The notes under the pieces: model-generated
Told to the model about the DNA's origin: nothing
Seen by the model: only the letters and a program-made list of their open reading frames with translations
Database searches by the model: none
Position numbers and translations under genes: made by a program
Assembly (NCBI RefSeq): GCF_022809115.1
Contig: NZ_JALGBH010000002.1
Span: forward strand, 1,485,183-1,549,182
Origin: Pedobacter montanisoli
Lineage (GTDB): Bacteria > Bacteroidota > Bacteroidia > Sphingobacteriales > Sphingobacteriaceae
Length of the DNA: 64,000 nt
Reading direction: 5' to 3'
Shown: one piece after another, positions 16,523 through 26,094 of the stretch
How positions within the stretch are numbered: the first letter of the stretch is position 1
Layout: each line of letters starts with the position of its first letter

Positions 16523-16837
16523 TTAATTAGCAGATTTAGCTGCAGCTTTTGTAGCGTCTAAAGATATCGCAGATTTATCAAATCTGATTTTAGTTCCACC
16601 TTCTACTTCAATTAAGAAAGTAGTGTCATTAGATCCTACGATCTTTCCGTGAATACCAGCAGTGGTAATGATCTTATCACCTATTTTAAGGTCTTCTACA
16701 AGCTTTTTATGTTCTTTAGCTTTTTTCATTTGTGGTCTTATCATAAAGAAATAAAAAACGACCATAATTAATACCATAGGAAGTATGGTATTAAATAATT
16801 GATTTCCTCCTGCCTGTAAGATTACTGTTAATAACAT
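16523..16837 (-). CDS. yajC: Preprotein translocase accessory subunit YajC
   Basis: Small inner-membrane partner of SecDF in protein export. The 104-aa product has one membrane helix (about 14-34, TILPMVLIMVVFYFFMIRP) followed by the conserved cytoplasmic RPQMKKAKEHKKLVEDL and the IGDKIITTAGIHGKIV block. It is the last gene of a minus-strand operon with nusB and a DUF1573 lipoprotein. A terminator follows. Confidence 0.96.
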   Translation of the reverse strand: MLLTVILQAGGNQLFNTILPMVLIMVVFYFFMIRPQMKKAKEHKKLVEDLKIGDKIITTAGIHGKIVGSNDTTFLIEVEGGTKIRFDKSAISLDATKAAAKSAN

Positions 16838-16860
16838 ATAAATTGTGTTTTAAATTGATT

Positions 16861-17298
16861 CTACTTATTTTCTACTATTTCACCTACTAAATGCAATTCC
16901 TCAAAAACCGGCTGGGCATTTGAAGTAATGGTTACCACTTTGTCCTGTTTACCCATTTTTCCATGGCTATCAAAAATAACTTTAATTACAGCCTCTTCTC
17001 CTGGTTTAACGGGATCTTTGGGATATTCTGGTACGGTACAGCCACAGGTTGCATTTGCGCTTGATATAATCAGCGGGGTTTTACCTGTATTTTTGAACTT
17101 GAAGTCATAATGCACTTTTTCACCTTGTTTAATGGTACCAAAATCATAGATCGCTTTTTCTACAGTAACTTTTGGTGCATCTTCAAATGATACTTCTGCA
17201 ACCTGCTGTTCATTACCTGAACCTGCGGTAGTTTTCCCGTTATTTTTACAAGCCATTAAGCTGATGGCAATAAAAACTCCTGTTATAACTTTTTTCAT
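16861..17298 (-). CDS. DUF1573 lipoprotein
   Basis: Exported lipoprotein of the DUF1573 family, an Ig-like (ASPM/Hydin-type) beta fold common in Bacteroidota. The function is not established. The lipobox ISLMAC places the lipid-modified Cys at 17. The core has the family hallmark FDFGTIKQGEKVHYDFKF-like block (here YDFGTIKQGEK), NTGKTPLIIS and TCGCTVPEYP. The ATG at 17298 starts MKKVITG; a second ATG two codons upstream (17304) is possible. It lies 23 bases upstream of yajC, in the same operon. Confidence 0.9.
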   Translation of the reverse strand: MKKVITGVFIAISLMACKNNGKTTAGSGNEQQVAEVSFEDAPKVTVEKAIYDFGTIKQGEKVHYDFKFKNTGKTPLIISSANATCGCTVPEYPKDPVKPGEEAVIKVIFDSHGKMGKQDKVVTITSNAQPVFEELHLVGEIVENK

Positions 17299-17305
17299 TT
17301 GCAAA

Positions 17306-18259
17306 TTATTCGTCTATCAGGCCTCTTCCAACCTTTTTAATGCTGTTGTTCTTCTTCAGGTCATTTAAAATTTTGTCTAATATACCATTAATAAAAGTAT
17401 TACTTTTCGGTGTACTGTAATCTTTTGATAAATCTAAGTATTCGTTAATGGTAACCTTAACCGGTATAGAAGGAAAATTCATCAGTTCGCAAATGGCCAT
17501 TTTCATTAAAATAGTATCCATTAAGGCAATACGCTCAGATTCCCAGTTCTTGGTACGCTCGGCAATCAGTTCCTGGTATTTATCTTCATTTTTCAGCGTA
17601 TAAGCAAAAAGATCTTTTACAAATCTGCTATCCTCTGTCCAATCTGCACTTATAGGTGTAAGTTTATTCTCAAAAGGGTCATCAGAAACAAAGTTTTTAA
17701 TCGTTTTAGCCACCATGCCCTGCATCACTTCTCTGTCAACAGGCCAATTGATAAAATTATCTTCAAATGCCTGAATTACATTGGCATTTTTCAACAGCAT
17801 TTTTCTAAAAATGAATTTGATGATTTCTTTAGAGCTCTCTAAAGTTTCCTCAAAATCTTCGGCTAAATAAGATTGATATTCTTTAGATTCTTTAAGTTTA
17901 TTAAAAACTGCTTTGATCAGTTCGGGATCTGAGAACCAGTTAATTCCATATTTCTTAACCAAAGCCACATACTCAGGATTTTGCTTTAAAACATTAGCAA
18001 ATTTGTTATGTAAAAGTTTTTGGTTAGGGTTTAGATCTTCATGTGTAGGTAAATGCTTGTTAGCTCTTTCGGCAGCGTCATGAGCAGTATATTCTGTAAT
18101 ATCTACAATTAAAGCAAGCATAGAAATGTACATTTCATATACATCATCAATACTTTGCATCAATAGCTTCTGACTGCTAACTACATCTTTTTTTTCTGTG
18201 GTGTACCAGGCAAAAATATTTTGCATGGCTTTAATTCTTAAGTGCCTTCTGTTTAGCAT
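17306..18259 (-). CDS. nusB: Transcription antitermination factor NusB, extended form
   Basis: RNA-binding partner of NusE (S10) in rRNA antitermination. The opening RRHLRIKAMQNIFAW and the C-terminal half (about 175-300, ending FINGILDKILNDL) match NusB. The 317-aa length is about twice that of the E. coli protein because of an internal N-terminal expansion, normal for Sphingobacteria. It heads the operon with the DUF1573 lipoprotein and yajC. Its start is 52 bases after the leucine dehydrogenase stop, so read-through from that gene is possible. Confidence 0.93.
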   Translation of the reverse strand: MLNRRHLRIKAMQNIFAWYTTEKKDVVSSQKLLMQSIDDVYEMYISMLALIVDITEYTAHDAAERANKHLPTHEDLNPNQKLLHNKFANVLKQNPEYVALVKKYGINWFSDPELIKAVFNKLKESKEYQSYLAEDFEETLESSKEIIKFIFRKMLLKNANVIQAFEDNFINWPVDREVMQGMVAKTIKNFVSDDPFENKLTPISADWTEDSRFVKDLFAYTLKNEDKYQELIAERTKNWESERIALMDTILMKMAICELMNFPSIPVKVTINEYLDLSKDYSTPKSNTFINGILDKILNDLKKNNSIKKVGRGLIDE

Positions 18260-18311
18260 AAATAAATGTAAGAACGATTTTTTTTATTATTTAATTGTGT
18301 GTTTTTATGTT

Positions 18312-19400
18312 TTAATATGAAGATTTAATTTTTTTGATATCGCTAATTCTCTTTTCGGCGATATGTGCCGCAGCACTGTTTGTAGGAATGTTTTCTTGTT
18401 TTGAAAGCTTGATGACTTCTCTTGTAGCGTCGTAGATATTTTCTGTTAACTGCATGGTACGTTTTTTCCCAAAGCCTGTAAGTTCAGAATAGCAACTAAT
18501 CAAACCGCCTGCATTGATCAGATAATCAGGAGCGTATAAAATTCCTTTATCTAAAAGCATTTGCCCATGTACCTGCTCATCTGCCAACTGGTTATTTGCA
18601 GAACCTGCAATAATGGCAAATTTCATGCTCTTAATGGTTTTATCGTTTACCGTTGCCCCTAAAGCACATGGCGCATAAATATCGGCTCCTATAGTAAATA
18701 TCTTATCCGCTTCTATAGGTTTTGCTTTATATTTTCGAGCGATCATTTGAAGACGTTCTTCATTAATGTCGCTTACGTAAACTTCAACGTTTTCCTGTCT
18801 TAAAAGTTCTACTAGGTTCTCGCCTACATTTCCGGTCCCCTGTACCACTACCGATTTTCCGGCCAACATATCTGTACCAAAAACTTCTTTAACACAGGCT
18901 TTTATACCTAAAAAAACACCTTTTGCCGTAAATGGCGCCGGATTACCCGCTCCACCTATAGATTCAGGAACCCCGGTTACAAACTCTGTTTCCATCCGTA
19001 TAAATTCCATATCGCGGGTGGTGGTTCCCATATCCTCGGCAGTAATAAACTCACCGTTAAGATTTTTGATAAATCTGCCGAAACTACGCATCAGCGCTTC
19101 GGTCTTCATCTTACGCGGATCGCCAATAATCACAGCCTTACCTCCTCCAAGGTTTAGCCCGGTAATTGCAGATTTGTAGGTCATGCCTTTTGAAAGGCGC
19201 AATACATCTTCAAGCGCTTCAGCTTCCGAAACATAATTCCACATACGGGTACCTCCCAAAGCGGGCCCTAAAGTAGTATCATGAATGGCAATAATGGCTT
19301 TTAAACCAGTATCTGGATCGTTACAAAAAACAACTTTTTTATGGCCAGAAGCGGCCAGTTGATCTAAAACTGAAGGGAAATTCGCATTATGAACAGACAT
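18312..19400 (-). CDS. Glu/Leu/Phe/Val dehydrogenase (leucine dehydrogenase type)
   Basis: NAD-dependent oxidative deamination of branched-chain amino acids, feeding their catabolism. The N-terminal catalytic domain shows GGTRMW, the Lys-containing KGMTYKSA and GGGKAVIIGDP. The Rossmann domain follows with VVQGTGNVGENLVELL (about 178-193). The 362-aa length and ALGGTRMW context favour leucine dehydrogenase over the longer glutamate dehydrogenases. HMG-CoA lyase at 1765 lies further down the leucine pathway. A TACTTTTG element on the minus strand (19428-19435) may be its -7 box. Confidence 0.92.
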   Translation of the reverse strand: MSVHNANFPSVLDQLAASGHKKVVFCNDPDTGLKAIIAIHDTTLGPALGGTRMWNYVSEAEALEDVLRLSKGMTYKSAITGLNLGGGKAVIIGDPRKMKTEALMRSFGRFIKNLNGEFITAEDMGTTTRDMEFIRMETEFVTGVPESIGGAGNPAPFTAKGVFLGIKACVKEVFGTDMLAGKSVVVQGTGNVGENLVELLRQENVEVYVSDINEERLQMIARKYKAKPIEADKIFTIGADIYAPCALGATVNDKTIKSMKFAIIAGSANNQLADEQVHGQMLLDKGILYAPDYLINAGGLISCYSELTGFGKKRTMQLTENIYDATREVIKLSKQENIPTNSAAAHIAEKRISDIKKIKSSY

Positions 19401-19520
19401 ACCAAATAGTTTGAAGCGTCGAGCCTACAAAAGTACTATAAACAACTACAAAAAAAACATTTTTGTTTGATTTTTAAATATTTTGAACAAAATTTCTGCT
19501 TTTGTTACCTTTACACCAAC

Positions 19521-21302
19521 ATGAAAGAGCTGCTGTATCTCAACAAATATTTTATCAAATATAAATGGAGGATAATTCCGGGGTTAATCTTCGTAATTAT
19601 ATCTAACATGTTCCAGGTTGTTCCGGCCAAAGTAGTGGCTCATGCTTTCAATTTAATTACAGCTAACATCAGCATATACAGGCTCTTCAATGGCTTTAAT
19701 CAACAAAGTCTGGCTTACGATATTTTTGGTTACGGTCTCCTGTTCTTTGCATTGCTTATTCTGCTTCTATATCTGTTAAGAGGTTTATTTCTTTTTTTTA
19801 TGCGACAAACCATCATACTGATGTCACGTCACATAGAATTTGACATGAAAAATGAGATTTATGCACATTACCAGAAATTAAGTTTAGGTTTTTACCGCAG
19901 AAATAACACGGGCGATTTAATGAACCGCGCCACTGAGGATGTAAACCGGGTACGTATGTATGTAGGACCTGCCATTATGTACACAACCAATACCATCGTA
20001 CTCTTTATCACAGCTTTGACCTTTATGTTTCTGGTAAACGCAAAACTGGCTTTTTATGCGGTTTTACCTTTGCCTGTTTTAACACTGATCATTTATAATG
20101 TTAACACATCTATAAACCGGAAAAGTGAAAGCATACAGCAACAACTTTCAAAGCTGTCGTCTTTTGTGCAGGAAAGATTTTCGGGCATACGTGTAATTAA
20201 GGCGTATGTAAGAGAATTTTATGCACAACAGGTTTTTGCCGTAGAAAGCAATACTTATAAGCACAGTGCTATGGGTTTGGTAAAAGTGCAGGCATTGTTT
20301 TTTCCGGCTATGCTGTTGCTGGTAGGTATCAGTACCATTATTACCGTTTTTATTGGCGGTAAACAGGTTATAGAAGGCACCATAACACCTGGTAATATTG
20401 CAGAGTTTATTATCTACATTAACCTGCTTACTTTCCCGGTTACGATGCTGGGCTGGGTAACCACGCTAATCCAAAGAGCCGCAGCATCGCAAAAGCGGAT
20501 CAACGAATTTTTACACCTCGAACCCGAAATCAAATCGGGTACTCAAACCATACAACCGTTTAAAGGAGGTATCAGATTTAATCACGTTAGTTTTACTTAT
20601 GCTGATACGGGCATCAAAGCGCTATCAGATGTAAATTTTGAAATAGAACCAGGAAAATTTCTAGCCATTATCGGTAAAACAGGATCAGGAAAATCGACCA
20701 TTGCCAACTTGCTGATGCGGATGTACGATGTTGAGCAGGGCAGCATTGAAATTGACGGATCAGATGTAAGAAGTCTGGATTTAAGTGCTTACCGTAATGA
20801 GCTTGGCTTTGTACCGCAGGAAGTATTTCTATTCTCTGATACCATTAAGAACAATATTGCTTTTGGTCTGGATCAGGTTTCTTTTAACCAGGTTGAAAAC
20901 GCAGCCAAAAACGCAGCCGTTTACCACAACATCATGTACTTGAAAGAGAAGTTTGATACTTTACTGGGCGAGAGGGGTATTACGCTGTCTGGCGGACAAA
21001 AACAACGGGTTTCTATAGCCAGAGCATTGGTTAAGGAACCGAAAATACTTATTCTAGATGACTGCCTCTCGGCCGTAGATACCAAAACTGAAGAAGAAAT
21101 TTTAGGCAATCTGGGCAGGATAATGCAAAACAAAACCTGTGTGGTAATTGCCCACCGTATATCTACCATTAAAAATGCAGACAAGATCATTGTCCTTGAT
21201 AATGGGCACATTGTGGAACAGGGTACACACATAGAACTACTTACCAATAATAAGGTATATGCAGAAATTTACCGAAATCAACTTTTAGAAGAAGAACAAT
21301 AA
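19521..21302 (+). CDS. ABC exporter, fused permease and ATPase (MsbA-like)
   Basis: Homodimeric half-transporter moving a lipid or drug outward. Six membrane helices occupy about residues 20-300 and the ATPase about 345-590. Walker A is GKTGSGKST (Lys391), the signature is LSGGQKQR, Walker B is ILILDDCLSAVD, and the switch is in VIAHRIST. The ATG at 19521 starts MKELLYLNKYFIKYKWR, 593 aa. An in-frame upstream ATG at 19467 would add 18 residues encoded by promoter-like DNA and was rejected. Substrate unknown; a lipid A flippase role is possible but not shown. Confidence 0.92.
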   Translation: MKELLYLNKYFIKYKWRIIPGLIFVIISNMFQVVPAKVVAHAFNLITANISIYRLFNGFNQQSLAYDIFGYGLLFFALLILLLYLLRGLFLFFMRQTIILMSRHIEFDMKNEIYAHYQKLSLGFYRRNNTGDLMNRATEDVNRVRMYVGPAIMYTTNTIVLFITALTFMFLVNAKLAFYAVLPLPVLTLIIYNVNTSINRKSESIQQQLSKLSSFVQERFSGIRVIKAYVREFYAQQVFAVESNTYKHSAMGLVKVQALFFPAMLLLVGISTIITVFIGGKQVIEGTITPGNIAEFIIYINLLTFPVTMLGWVTTLIQRAAASQKRINEFLHLEPEIKSGTQTIQPFKGGIRFNHVSFTYADTGIKALSDVNFEIEPGKFLAIIGKTGSGKSTIANLLMRMYDVEQGSIEIDGSDVRSLDLSAYRNELGFVPQEVFLFSDTIKNNIAFGLDQVSFNQVENAAKNAAVYHNIMYLKEKFDTLLGERGITLSGGQKQRVSIARALVKEPKILILDDCLSAVDTKTEEEILGNLGRIMQNKTCVVIAHRISTIKNADKIIVLDNGHIVEQGTHIELLTNNKVYAEIYRNQLLEEEQ

Positions 21303-21336
21303 TTTTTTTAAGAATGCGATTTTACTTTACATTCTT

Positions 21337-21368
21337 TTTGAACTTTGAAAATTAATATTTTATATTTA
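21337..21368 (+). promoter_or_regulatory. Candidate promoter of the PUR gene
   Basis: TTTG at 21337-21340 and TATATTTA at 21361-21368 are spaced by 20 bases, one base off the Bacteroidota consensus in the -7. The ATG is 34 bases downstream of the box. Confidence 0.5.
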
Positions 21369-21402
21369 CCCCAACCAAAAACCAAATACTACACACATTA
21401 CA

Positions 21403-21729
21403 ATGGGAGATTACGACAACAAAGAGAGAGAAGAAGTTTTTTCAAAGAAAGTAAGAGCAGGTAAACGCACTTATTTTTTTGATGTAAAAGCAACACGTTC
21501 GGGCGATTATTACCTTACGTTAACTGAGAGCAAAAAGAGATTAGAGGATGGTGTTTTTGTAAAGCATAAAATTTTCTTGTACAAAGAAGATTTCGAAAAG
21601 TTTACAGAAGGTTTAACAGAAACTGTTGAATATATCAAATCTCATCAGGATGTAGTTGAAAAACGCTATGAATACTCTGAAAACGGAGAATTCAATTCAA
21701 GATCTGAAGCTGACGATTTTACTTTTTAA
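21403..21729 (+). CDS. PUR-family DNA/RNA-binding protein (DUF3276)
   Basis: Single-domain PUR protein, a beta-beta-beta-beta-alpha nucleic-acid-binding fold seen across Bacteroidota. The cellular role is unknown. The 108-aa sequence has the conserved RAGKRTYFFDVKATRSGDYY and LTLTESKKR blocks, and an acidic C-terminal tail. It has its own promoter and a strong terminator, and is probably highly expressed. Confidence 0.92.
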   Translation: MGDYDNKEREEVFSKKVRAGKRTYFFDVKATRSGDYYLTLTESKKRLEDGVFVKHKIFLYKEDFEKFTEGLTETVEYIKSHQDVVEKRYEYSENGEFNSRSEADDFTF

Positions 21730-21740
21730 TAAAACTTCAT

Positions 21741-21776
21741 AAAAAATCCCGGAAAAATTTTCCGGGATTTTTTTTA
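21741..21776. terminator. Bidirectional terminator
   Basis: Arms 21741-21756 and 21758-21773 pair over 16 bp (AAATCCCGG core) and T-runs stand on both strands. It separates the plus-strand PUR gene from the minus-strand TPR gene whose stop is at 21774. Confidence 0.85.
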
Positions 21777-22400
21777 TTTCAAGCTGGCTATTTGCGCCTT
21801 CACATAATCTATAAGAGATACAATATCTTTTCTAAGTGGTTGCATAGTCATGATTTTCTGAAAATCATTAATAGATTTATTCAGCAAGGCCACACAATTG
21901 GTTTTATCAACCGCCTTTTTAATCTTATACGATTTAAAAATGCCATAATCTTTGTAAGCTATGCCTCGATTTTGCAAGATCTGAATATCTTCTTCACCAT
22001 TAATTTCCATCGCCTTGGTAAAATCTTTAATGGCATTTGCATAAAGGTTATCACGGGTCTGGCTCATATCCTCTTTAGAAGCGTTGGCTATATTTAAATA
22101 CGCTTTGCCCCTGTAGTAATAGGCAGAATAATCGTCCGTTTTCAAGGCTACAAGGCGGGTATAAGTACCCACCGCATTCTCATAATCAGCACATTGAAAA
22201 TAAGAATAGCCTAACATTTTTAACACGTTAATATTAGATGGGTCATTACTGTCTGCTTTTTCTAATTGTACAACAGCAGTTTTAAAGTCTCCTTTCATCC
22301 AGGCCTGAGCACCAAGCTTCTCAAAATTACTTTGCGCAAAACTATTCGCAGCTAAACATACAATGGCGCCTAGCAATAAACTTTTTTTAACTTTTACCAT
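21774..22400 (-). CDS. Exported TPR protein
   Basis: A protein-interaction scaffold in the periplasm. It begins with a signal peptide (KSLLLGAIVCLAANSFAQ, cleaved after FAQ near residue 23). About four TPR units follow between 25 and 150 (for example AWMKGDFKTAVVQLEKAD and MLGYSYFQCADYENAVGTY). The last 50 residues hold a single Cys and no enzyme motif. 208 aa. No partner can be named from the context; the next gene is lon, divergent. Confidence 0.75.
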   Translation of the reverse strand: MVKVKKSLLLGAIVCLAANSFAQSNFEKLGAQAWMKGDFKTAVVQLEKADSNDPSNINVLKMLGYSYFQCADYENAVGTYTRLVALKTDDYSAYYYRGKAYLNIANASKEDMSQTRDNLYANAIKDFTKAMEINGEEDIQILQNRGIAYKDYGIFKSYKIKKAVDKTNCVALLNKSINDFQKIMTMQPLRKDIVSLIDYVKAQIASLK

Positions 22401-22568
22401 TTAAGGGTTCTTTTATCTAAATATATAAAAAATCTTTGCAAAGAAAGTGCAAAATACATCTTTTACGATAATCTTTGCTTCTTTTAACGTAAAAAAGTGT
22501 TAAATATGATAGACATATTCTTTTTTTTAATACTGACTTTTTTACAGTACCAACAGCTTCTATATGCT

Positions 22569-22585
22569 TTGGCACAAGAGTTGAA
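22569..22585 (+). promoter_or_regulatory. Sigma-54-like promoter upstream of lon
   Basis: TTGGCACAAGAGTTGAA has GG and GA separated by 10 bases, the spacing of -24/-12 sigma-54 promoters. It matches TGGCAC-N5-TTG exactly, but the -12 GC is GA. It is 80 bases upstream of the lon ATG. Confidence 0.35.
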
Positions 22586-22664
22586 TTTTAGAAAATTGTA
22601 ACAAAAAATAATTTAGTCAATCATAAACTGCCACATTGGCGTTTAATCATATATATAAAATTTA

Positions 22665-25133
22665 ATGAGCAAACAAGATCCTTTCGATTTTAGCAACGCA
22701 TTACCGATCATAAGTGAAGACACTGAGTTTTTTCCGCTCATGTCGCAGCAGGACGAAGAAGATATGAATAACGAGGAAACTCCTGAAATACTTTCTATCC
22801 TCCCGCTCAGAAACACCGTTTTATTTCCAGGTGTTGTAATTCCTATTACGGTAGGCAGAGATAAATCCATTAAACTGATCAAAGAAGCCTACAAAGGCGA
22901 TAAAGTTATAGGAGTAGTTTCTCAAAAAGATGTTTCTATAGAAGATCCTACTTTTGATCAACTTAACACAGTGGGTACAATAGCGCAAATTATTAAAATG
23001 CTGCAAATGCCCGATGGCAATACTACTGTAATCATACAAGGAAAACAACGCTTTCAATTGGTACAGGAAGTTCAATCTGAACCTTTCTTTAAAGCCATTG
23101 TGGCCAAGTTTACCGAAACCAAGCATAGAGAAGACAAAGAATTTAAAACACTGGTGGCTTCCATCCGTGAAATGTCAACGCAGATCATACAGCTTTCGCC
23201 TAACATTCCAAGCGAGGCAGCCATTGCATTGAAAAACATTGAAAGCACTTCTTTCCTGATCAACTTCATTTCGTCAAATATGAATGCCGATGTTGAAGAG
23301 AAGCAGAAAATGCTCGAAATGAACAATTTGCGCAAACGTGCCGAGATGATCATGGATCTGCTTACCACCGAGCTGCAAATGCTCGAGTTAAAAAATCAGA
23401 TCCAATCTAAAGTAAGAACCGATTTAGACAAGCAACAACGTGATTATTTCCTAAATCAGCAGTTAAAAACCATTCAGGAAGAATTAGGCGGCAACTCTAT
23501 AGACCTGGAATTTGAAGCATTAAAAACACGCGCCAAAAAGAAAAAATGGGCTAAAGAAACTGCAGAGCACTTTGACAAAGAACTTGAGAAATTAGGCAGG
23601 ATGAACCCTCAGGCACCTGATTATTCTATACAGATGAATTACCTGGAGCTGTTGTTGGATTTACCTTGGAACAACTTTACCAAAGATAATTTTGACCTTA
23701 AACGTGCACAACGCACTTTAGATAAAGACCATTTCGGGCTCGAGAAAGTTAAGCAACGTATCATAGAATATTTAGCGGTTTTAAAGCTTAAAAAAGACAT
23801 GAAAGCGCCTATTTTATGTTTGGTGGGCCCTCCCGGAGTAGGAAAAACCTCTTTAGGAAGATCTATAGCCAAAGCGCTTAACCGCAGATATGTACGTATG
23901 GCATTGGGCGGCGTAAGAGATGAAGCCGAAATACGCGGACATCGCAAAACCTATATTGGCGCTATGCCGGGACGTATTATACAGTCTATTAAAAAAGCCG
24001 GAGCTGCAAACCCTGTTTTTGTATTGGATGAGATCGATAAAGTTGGTTCCGATTTTAGAGGCGATCCTTCTTCTGCCCTGCTTGAGGTATTAGATCCAGA
24101 ACAAAATCACGAATTCAATGATCACTATGTAGAAACTAATTTCGATTTGTCTAACGTATTGTTCATTGCTACTGCAAATACATTAAGCACCATACAGCCT
24201 GCATTGTTAGACCGTATGGAAATTATAGAAGTAAACGGCTATACCATAGAGGAGAAAATAGAAATTGCCAAAAAATACCTTTTACCCAAACAGCGTGAGG
24301 CGCATGGTTTGGCAAGCAAAGACATTACACTTAAAAACAGTGTGATTGAAAAGGTAATTGAAGATTATACCAGAGAAAGTGGTGTACGGGGTTTAGAAAA
24401 GAAAATTGGTAGTTTGGTGAGAGGAACAGCCACCAAAATAGCTATGGAAGAAACGCATGACATCAGCTTAAATGATGCAGATGTTGAACGTATTTTAGGT
24501 GCCCCTATTTTTGATAAAGATCTGTATGAAGGCAATGAAGTTGCAGGCGTAGTAACTGGTCTGGCCTGGACACAGGTTGGAGGCGATATTTTATTTATAG
24601 AAGCAAGCTTAAGCCCAGGTAAAGGTAAGCTGACCTTAACTGGTAATTTAGGTGAGGTAATGAAAGAATCAGCAGTAATTGCACTGGCTTATTTAAGGGC
24701 ACATTCTGCTAAGTTCAACATTGATCACAGATTATTTGATCATTTTGATGTGCATATACACGTTCCGGCAGGTGCCACACCTAAAGATGGACCATCGGCC
24801 GGGATAACCATGTTAACAGCGCTTACTTCTGCTTTTACACAACGTAAAGTAAAATCAAATTTAGCTATGACCGGCGAAATCACTTTACGTGGCAAAGTTT
24901 TGCCTGTTGGCGGTATCAAAGAGAAAATCCTTGCTGCTAAAAGAGCGAACATCAAAGAAGTTATTCTATGCAAATCAAATAGAAAAGATATTCTCGAGAT
25001 CAAAGAAGACTACATTAAAGACCTTAAATTTCACTATGTTAGCGAAATGAAAGAAGTAATAGATGTAGCTTTAACCAAAGACAAAGTTAAAGACCCTATT
25101 GATCTGAGTATAAAATCTGATAAAGTTGATTAA
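22665..25133 (+). CDS. lon: ATP-dependent protease Lon
   Basis: Cytoplasmic AAA+ serine protease for misfolded and regulatory proteins. Domains in order: substrate-binding N-domain (about 45-245), coiled linker, AAA module with Walker A GPPGVGKTS (Lys394) and Walker B VFVLDEID, and protease domain with the Ser-Lys dyad Ser711 (KDGPSAG) and Lys752 (GGIKEK). The 822-aa length fits LonA. The sequence starts with an acidic 40-residue leader. A sigma-54-like element is upstream. The stop overlaps the TTG start of the following gene by 8 bases. Confidence 0.98.
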   Translation: MSKQDPFDFSNALPIISEDTEFFPLMSQQDEEDMNNEETPEILSILPLRNTVLFPGVVIPITVGRDKSIKLIKEAYKGDKVIGVVSQKDVSIEDPTFDQLNTVGTIAQIIKMLQMPDGNTTVIIQGKQRFQLVQEVQSEPFFKAIVAKFTETKHREDKEFKTLVASIREMSTQIIQLSPNIPSEAAIALKNIESTSFLINFISSNMNADVEEKQKMLEMNNLRKRAEMIMDLLTTELQMLELKNQIQSKVRTDLDKQQRDYFLNQQLKTIQEELGGNSIDLEFEALKTRAKKKKWAKETAEHFDKELEKLGRMNPQAPDYSIQMNYLELLLDLPWNNFTKDNFDLKRAQRTLDKDHFGLEKVKQRIIEYLAVLKLKKDMKAPILCLVGPPGVGKTSLGRSIAKALNRRYVRMALGGVRDEAEIRGHRKTYIGAMPGRIIQSIKKAGAANPVFVLDEIDKVGSDFRGDPSSALLEVLDPEQNHEFNDHYVETNFDLSNVLFIATANTLSTIQPALLDRMEIIEVNGYTIEEKIEIAKKYLLPKQREAHGLASKDITLKNSVIEKVIEDYTRESGVRGLEKKIGSLVRGTATKIAMEETHDISLNDADVERILGAPIFDKDLYEGNEVAGVVTGLAWTQVGGDILFIEASLSPGKGKLTLTGNLGEVMKESAVIALAYLRAHSAKFNIDHRLFDHFDVHIHVPAGATPKDGPSAGITMLTALTSAFTQRKVKSNLAMTGEITLRGKVLPVGGIKEKILAAKRANIKEVILCKSNRKDILEIKEDYIKDLKFHYVSEMKEVIDVALTKDKVKDPIDLSIKSDKVD

Positions 25134-26094
25134 GCGATCTGCTCCAAATAAAATAATATACTGTGCTTTGCTGCTAGTGGGTTTAACCATCCGAAGCAAA
25201 GCACAGGAATACAAGAATGAATTCGGCTTTAAAAGCGATAATGATTCTTACTTATGGTACGGACAGGACAGGTATTATACCAATGGATTGTTCATTAATT
25301 TCAGAAGAGCAATTAACCAGCAAAAATTAGGTAACAAGCTCGAAAAGCTGACTTATGAAATTACTGCTGCCCAAAAAATGTACAACCCTATTTCGGGTTA
25401 CAGCCCGCAGAAAGACCGTCAGGATCGTCCATTTGCAGCTTATTTATACGGAGCTGTAAATGTAAATCTTCTTTATAAAAATGAGAGTGTTTTAAAAACT
25501 GGTTTAGAAATAGGCACTGTAGGTCCAGGTGCGTTGGGTGAAGATGCACAGAAACTGCTCCATAAAATTGTAGGTTTTTATGAAGTAGAGGGCTGGGAAT
25601 ACCAGATCAGAAACTCTACTGCAATCAATCTTACAGCACAATATACACATTTGCTGCACCGCAGCGAAGATCAGAAAACAGATTTCAGCTTTGAAGGTTA
25701 TGGTAATTTAGGTACAACTTTTAGCGGAGCAGGTGCAGGTATTTTGTTTAGAGCAGGAGCTATAAATCAATTGTTTAACAGTGCCTACACAAACACAGTT
25801 ATAAGCCATAACAGCAAAACGCCTAAGCTGGTAAGAAATGAATTTTTCTTTTATGCAAAGCCGCAACTGAACTATATAGCTTATGATGCTACCATTGAAG
25901 GCAGTATGTTCAATCATAACAGTCCTGTAACTTTTGGCGTAAAACCATGGGTATTTGCACAACAGATTGGTTTTAATTACAGCACCCCACGTTTTACTTT
26001 AGATTATCATCTTATTTTTAAATCAAGAGAAATTAAAAGTACAGCCAAACCACACCAGTACGGTAGTATATCTATGTACTATAGATTTAATTAA
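25126..26094 (+). CDS. Lipid A deacylase LpxR-like outer-membrane protein (DUF2219)
   Basis: Outer-membrane beta-barrel expected to remove the 3'-acyloxyacyl group of lipid A, if active. The family block is NDSYLWYGQDRYYTNGLF near residues 40-57, followed by alternating hydrophobic strands and a terminal aromatic strand ending SMYYRFN. No ATG is available; TTG at 25126 gives a good signal peptide (IYCALLLVGLTIRSKAQ, cleaved after KAQ). It overlaps the lon stop, so it may be translated by coupling to lon. The catalytic His/Ser residues cannot be assigned with certainty. Confidence 0.8.
   Translation: MIKRSAPNKIIYCALLLVGLTIRSKAQEYKNEFGFKSDNDSYLWYGQDRYYTNGLFINFRRAINQQKLGNKLEKLTYEITAAQKMYNPISGYSPQKDRQDRPFAAYLYGAVNVNLLYKNESVLKTGLEIGTVGPGALGEDAQKLLHKIVGFYEVEGWEYQIRNSTAINLTAQYTHLLHRSEDQKTDFSFEGYGNLGTTFSGAGAGILFRAGAINQLFNSAYTNTVISHNSKTPKLVRNEFFFYAKPQLNYIAYDATIEGSMFNHNSPVTFGVKPWVFAQQIGFNYSTPRFTLDYHLIFKSREIKSTAKPHQYGSISMYYRFN

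Noticed and set aside
19467..19520. Upstream ATG for the ABC exporter
   Set aside because: Adds 18 residues encoded by promoter-like DNA; the family start is at 19521.
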